Made by a program: the position numbers and the translations under genes. Below, piece by piece: positions 61,659 through 64,000 of a stretch of 64,000 bases of DNA; the stretch's first letter is position 1, and every line of letters begins with the position of its first letter. The stretch is taken from NCBI GenBank assembly GCA_963755695.1, contig CAVWLB010000008.1, positions 496,001-560,000 on the forward strand. The letters are read 5' to 3'. This DNA is from QHWT01 sp963755695. GTDB taxonomy: Bacteria > Acidobacteriota > Vicinamibacteria > Vicinamibacterales > 2-12-FULL-66-21. The notes under the pieces are model-generated. The model made no database searches, had not been told where the DNA came from, and was given only the letters and a program-made list of their open reading frames with translations.

Positions 61659-62819
61659 ATGGCTCTGACCGATCAGCTCGACCGGCTCGCGGCGTTCGAA
61701 CCCGCGCCTTACCCGGTCGTCAGCCTATATCTCAATGCTCAGCCGAATCAGCATGGCCGGGACAACTACCAGGTGTTCACGAAGAAGGAGTTCAAGGCTC
61801 GTCAGCACACCTACGGGCCCCATACACCCGAGTTCGAGAGCCTGGAGCACGACATCGAGCGCATCAGCCGATACCTGGAAACCGAGGTGAAGCCATCCGC
61901 GCATGGAGTCGCGATCTTTGCCTGCCATGCGGGTGAGCTGTTCGAAGCAGTTCAGCTCGACGCGCCAATCGAGGAGCACTGGTTATACATCGGGGACCAG
62001 CCGCACCTGTACCCGCTTGCGAGGATCGTCTCTCAATTTCCCCGATATGCCGCGGTCCTTGCCGACACGCATGCGACGCGGATTCTGGTCATCGCCCAGA
62101 ACGCCGTCTCGGAGAGGCAATCGATCGAGGGTGTCAAGACGCGCCGGACGTCGCAGGGAGGTTGGTCTCAAGCCCGATTTCAGCGTCACATCGAGAACTT
62201 CCACCTGCAGCACGTCAAGGACGTTGTCGATGCCCTCGATCGAGTCGTCAAACGCGACGGGATCGAACAGATACTCATCGCCGGCGATCCAGCCGTCCTC
62301 CCGCTCCTGCGCGAGCAGATGCCGAAGCATCTGGCCGACAAGATCGTCGACGAGCTGAAAACCGATCTCGCGGGGACGCCGGACGACGATGTCGTGAAGG
62401 CGGCCCTGGAATCGATGCATCGATTGAACGAACGGACCGATCGCGAGAAGGTTGATGCCGCGGTTGGCGCATATCGCGCCGGCGGACTCGGCGTAGTCGG
62501 GCCGGACCGCACGCTCGTCGCGCTCAACAACGGCCAGGTCGACGAGTTGTTGCTGGCCGCGTCGCTCGCCGCACTGGGTTCGGTGCACAATTCGCCGGCA
62601 ACGGCGCTGGGCTCAGCCAACGATGCGGGTCTCGCCGAACCTGTGGTTGAAACCGCGGCGGCCGGAGAGGCGGCCCAGGCCGATGCCGGCACCGTGCGCC
62701 TGGCCGACGAACTGGTGACGAAGGCGCGCCAGACCGCCGCGCGCGTGACATTCATCGAGGACGCGTCGTTGCTGGAGCCGTACGGCGGCGTCGCGGCGCT
62801 CCTTCGTTACCGGGTGTAG
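61659..62819 (+). CDS. eRF1-like baeRF10/Vms1-type protein
   Basis: The 386-residue protein resembles the bacterial branch of archaeo-eukaryotic release factor-like proteins. It has an N-terminal domain (YPVVSLYLNAQPNQHGRDNY), the central loop RRTSQGGWSQARFQRHIENF with the Gln/Arg arrangement of the Vms1-like hydrolase region, and a C-terminal alpha/beta domain (GVVGPDRTLVALNNGQVDELLL). Relatives act on ribosome-stalled peptidyl-tRNA, but the bacterial role is largely inferred. It overlaps the converging membrane-protein gene by 68 bp. An AGGAGG site precedes the ATG. Confidence 0.6.
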   Translation: MALTDQLDRLAAFEPAPYPVVSLYLNAQPNQHGRDNYQVFTKKEFKARQHTYGPHTPEFESLEHDIERISRYLETEVKPSAHGVAIFACHAGELFEAVQLDAPIEEHWLYIGDQPHLYPLARIVSQFPRYAAVLADTHATRILVIAQNAVSERQSIEGVKTRRTSQGGWSQARFQRHIENFHLQHVKDVVDALDRVVKRDGIEQILIAGDPAVLPLLREQMPKHLADKIVDELKTDLAGTPDDDVVKAALESMHRLNERTDREKVDAAVGAYRAGGLGVVGPDRTLVALNNGQVDELLLAASLAALGSVHNSPATALGSANDAGLAEPVVETAAAGEAAQADAGTVRLADELVTKARQTAARVTFIEDASLLEPYGGVAALLRYRV

Positions 62820-63411
62820 TGCGGCGCTTCGATCCACGGACCAGCGCGATTGCCGAAACCACCGTACCGATGACCGCCAGCGCGATGAAGATGCCGACGA
62901 TGATCTCGAAGGTCGGTGTCTTCATCCACCGGATGATGCGGCTGCCATAGCGCGCCGCCAGGGATGATTCGACGCTGAACCTGAACACCCGCACAGCGGC
63001 GAGTGTCGTGAAGAAGGCCCATGGGTTCATCCCCAGCGCTCCGCTCGTCAACACGAACGGCGTGAAGGGGAACGGCGGGGGAATGACTGCCAGCGCCGCA
63101 ACCACGGCGGCGCCGCGATTGACCCGGGCTTTCACCTGCTCGAGTCGATTGGGGTTCACGAACCTCGTGAGCCCGACTTCCCCCGCCTTCTGCCCGATCC
63201 AGAACGTGAGCGCCGCCCCGCCAAGGGATCCCACCGTCGCGAGCAGCGGATACAACCAGAACAATTCCGGTTTCCGGGCGGCCATGATGATCACGACGAA
63301 GTCGATGCCGAGCGGCAGGAAGAAGATCATCGACGCGTCGAGCACGCCCATGAGCACAACGCCGGCGGGGGTCAGAAAATACCCGAGGACCGAGAAGAAA
63401 AGGCTGCGCAC
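62752..63411 (-). CDS. VTT/DedA-like (YqaA) membrane protein
   Basis: The protein of about 219 residues has four to five hydrophobic segments. VTT motifs are visible: ASMIFFLPLGIDFVVI, YPLLATVGSLGGAALTFWIGQKAGE and PPPFPFTPFVLTSGALGM. It ends in an Arg-rich tail. DedA/VTT proteins act in lipid scrambling or ion-coupled transport, but YqaA-like members are poorly known. The start is uncertain: GTG at 63411 is chosen and TTG at 63429 is possible. The 3' end overlaps the eRF1-like gene. Confidence 0.75.
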   Translation of the reverse strand: MRSLFFSVLGYFLTPAGVVLMGVLDASMIFFLPLGIDFVVIIMAARKPELFWLYPLLATVGSLGGAALTFWIGQKAGEVGLTRFVNPNRLEQVKARVNRGAAVVAALAVIPPPFPFTPFVLTSGALGMNPWAFFTTLAAVRVFRFSVESSLAARYGSRIIRWMKTPTFEIIVGIFIALAVIGTVVSAIALVRGSKRRTTPGNEGAPRRRRTAPATTRPR

Positions 63412-63498
63412 GCGCGGTCGATCTAGCAAACTGGACGCCGTCGGCTGAGCTGAGCCGCAGAAGGGGTGACAATAGGTCAAAGAACCAGAGGGCCGACG

Positions 63499-64000
63499 AT
63501 GAGAGAGTGGCTGATATGCGGAGCATGCCTGGCGGCGCTCGTCACCGCGACGACGGGCAGGCAGGACCAGGACCCGATGCAGGATATTGCGCGGAAATAC
63601 GTCAAGCTCGCTCTCGAGCTGGGAGCGCACGACAAGGACTACATCGACGCGTATTATGGGCCCGCCGAACTCAGGCAGCAGGCGGAAGCAGCGAAGCTCG
63701 ACCTGTCGGCGATTGGAACCGAATCCGAAGAGCTCTTGCAGTCGCTGGCAAAGGTGCCCCCGGGGAATGAAGAACTGGTGCGACTGCGTCACCAGTCGCT
63801 CGAACGACGGCTGTCCTCGCTGGGCGCACGCGTTCGCATGCTGAAGGGAGAGCGCCTGTCCTTCGATGAGGAATCCAAGGCCCTCTACGACAGCGTCGCT
63901 CCCACCTACCCCGACTCACATTTTCAGACGGCGCTCGATCGCCTGGCGAGCAGGTTTCCCGGAGAGGGGCCGCTCGTCGAGCGGTACGATGCCTGGCGTC
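63499..64000 (+). CDS. Exported protein of unknown function, cut by the window end
   Basis: An ATG at 63499 opens a frame with no stop to the edge (167 codons seen). It starts with a signal-like segment (MREWLICGACLAALVTATTG) and continues with a helical region containing YVKLALELGAHDKDYIDAYYGP. I have seen this YYGP pattern in uncharacterised acidobacterial secreted proteins; a DUF885-like peptidase relation is possible but not shown. It is divergent from the VTT gene. Confidence 0.6.
   Translation, partial: MREWLICGACLAALVTATTGRQDQDPMQDIARKYVKLALELGAHDKDYIDAYYGPAELRQQAEAAKLDLSAIGTESEELLQSLAKVPPGNEELVRLRHQSLERRLSSLGARVRMLKGERLSFDEESKALYDSVAPTYPDSHFQTALDRLASRFPGEGPLVERYDAWR

Overview
This window comes from a GC-rich, Gram-negative-type bacterium: it has RND/TolC efflux, outer-membrane barrels, and secreted M14, M28 and S9 peptidases. 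The M14 and S9 peptidases, a glycine-zipper/RND gene style, a complete one-locus arginine regulon and many short-unit intergenic repeats fit a soil Acidobacteriota (Vicinamibacteria-like) chromosome. That placement is inferred from gene style only; no rRNA gene is present. I found no tRNA, CRISPR array, transposase or phage gene.

Layout. 1-5.5 kb: RND efflux, with an adaptor followed by a permease fused to a TolC-like outer membrane factor. 5.5-16.7 kb: thiO and a run of genes, five of which carry an apparent single-base frameshift. 16.8-25.7 kb: arginine biosynthesis, with argR-argG-argH divergent from argC-argB-argD-argA(GNAT)-argJ-argF and a matched pair of operator-like 12-mers on the two start codons. 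25.9-33.5 kb: a quinone oxidoreductase, a large membrane protein with a discoidin domain, modABC and glgX. 33.8-42 kb: gamma-glutamyltransferase, then histidine biosynthesis (hisIGDCBHFA) behind a His-rich leader peptide with terminator and antiterminator, i.e. a classical attenuator. 42.1-46.4 kb: a DUF4097 protein, an M28 membrane peptidase and a STAND-like ATPase.

46.4-55.8 kb is the most novel part: a class II lanthipeptide-like RiPP locus. It encodes a 2-oxoglutarate/Fe(II) oxygenase-like protein, a FemAB/CelD-like acyltransferase on the opposite strand, an 83-residue mersacidin-type precursor whose core is four Ser-Gly-Lys-Ser-Ser-Val repeats with one Cys, a LanM, a HlyD-type adaptor and a C39-peptidase ABC exporter. 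The LanM keeps the kinase-like residues of the dehydratase half, but in the cyclase half all three zinc ligands and the catalytic His are replaced. The product is therefore probably not a normal lanthionine peptide. It is more likely a dehydroalanine-rich or phosphoserine-rich repeat peptide, possibly acylated on the repeat lysines.

56-64 kb: a UMF1-type MFS transporter, an S9 peptidase, a frameshifted SDR epimerase, a FAD oxidoreductase, an eRF1-like (baeRF10-type) protein, a VTT/DedA membrane protein and a truncated exported protein.

Two window-wide features deserve attention. Several families of 7-10 bp unit repeats, mostly as inverted pairs, fill intergenic spaces, sit inside the his operon and have apparently erased one start codon. 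Six frameshifted genes all need the same +1 correction.
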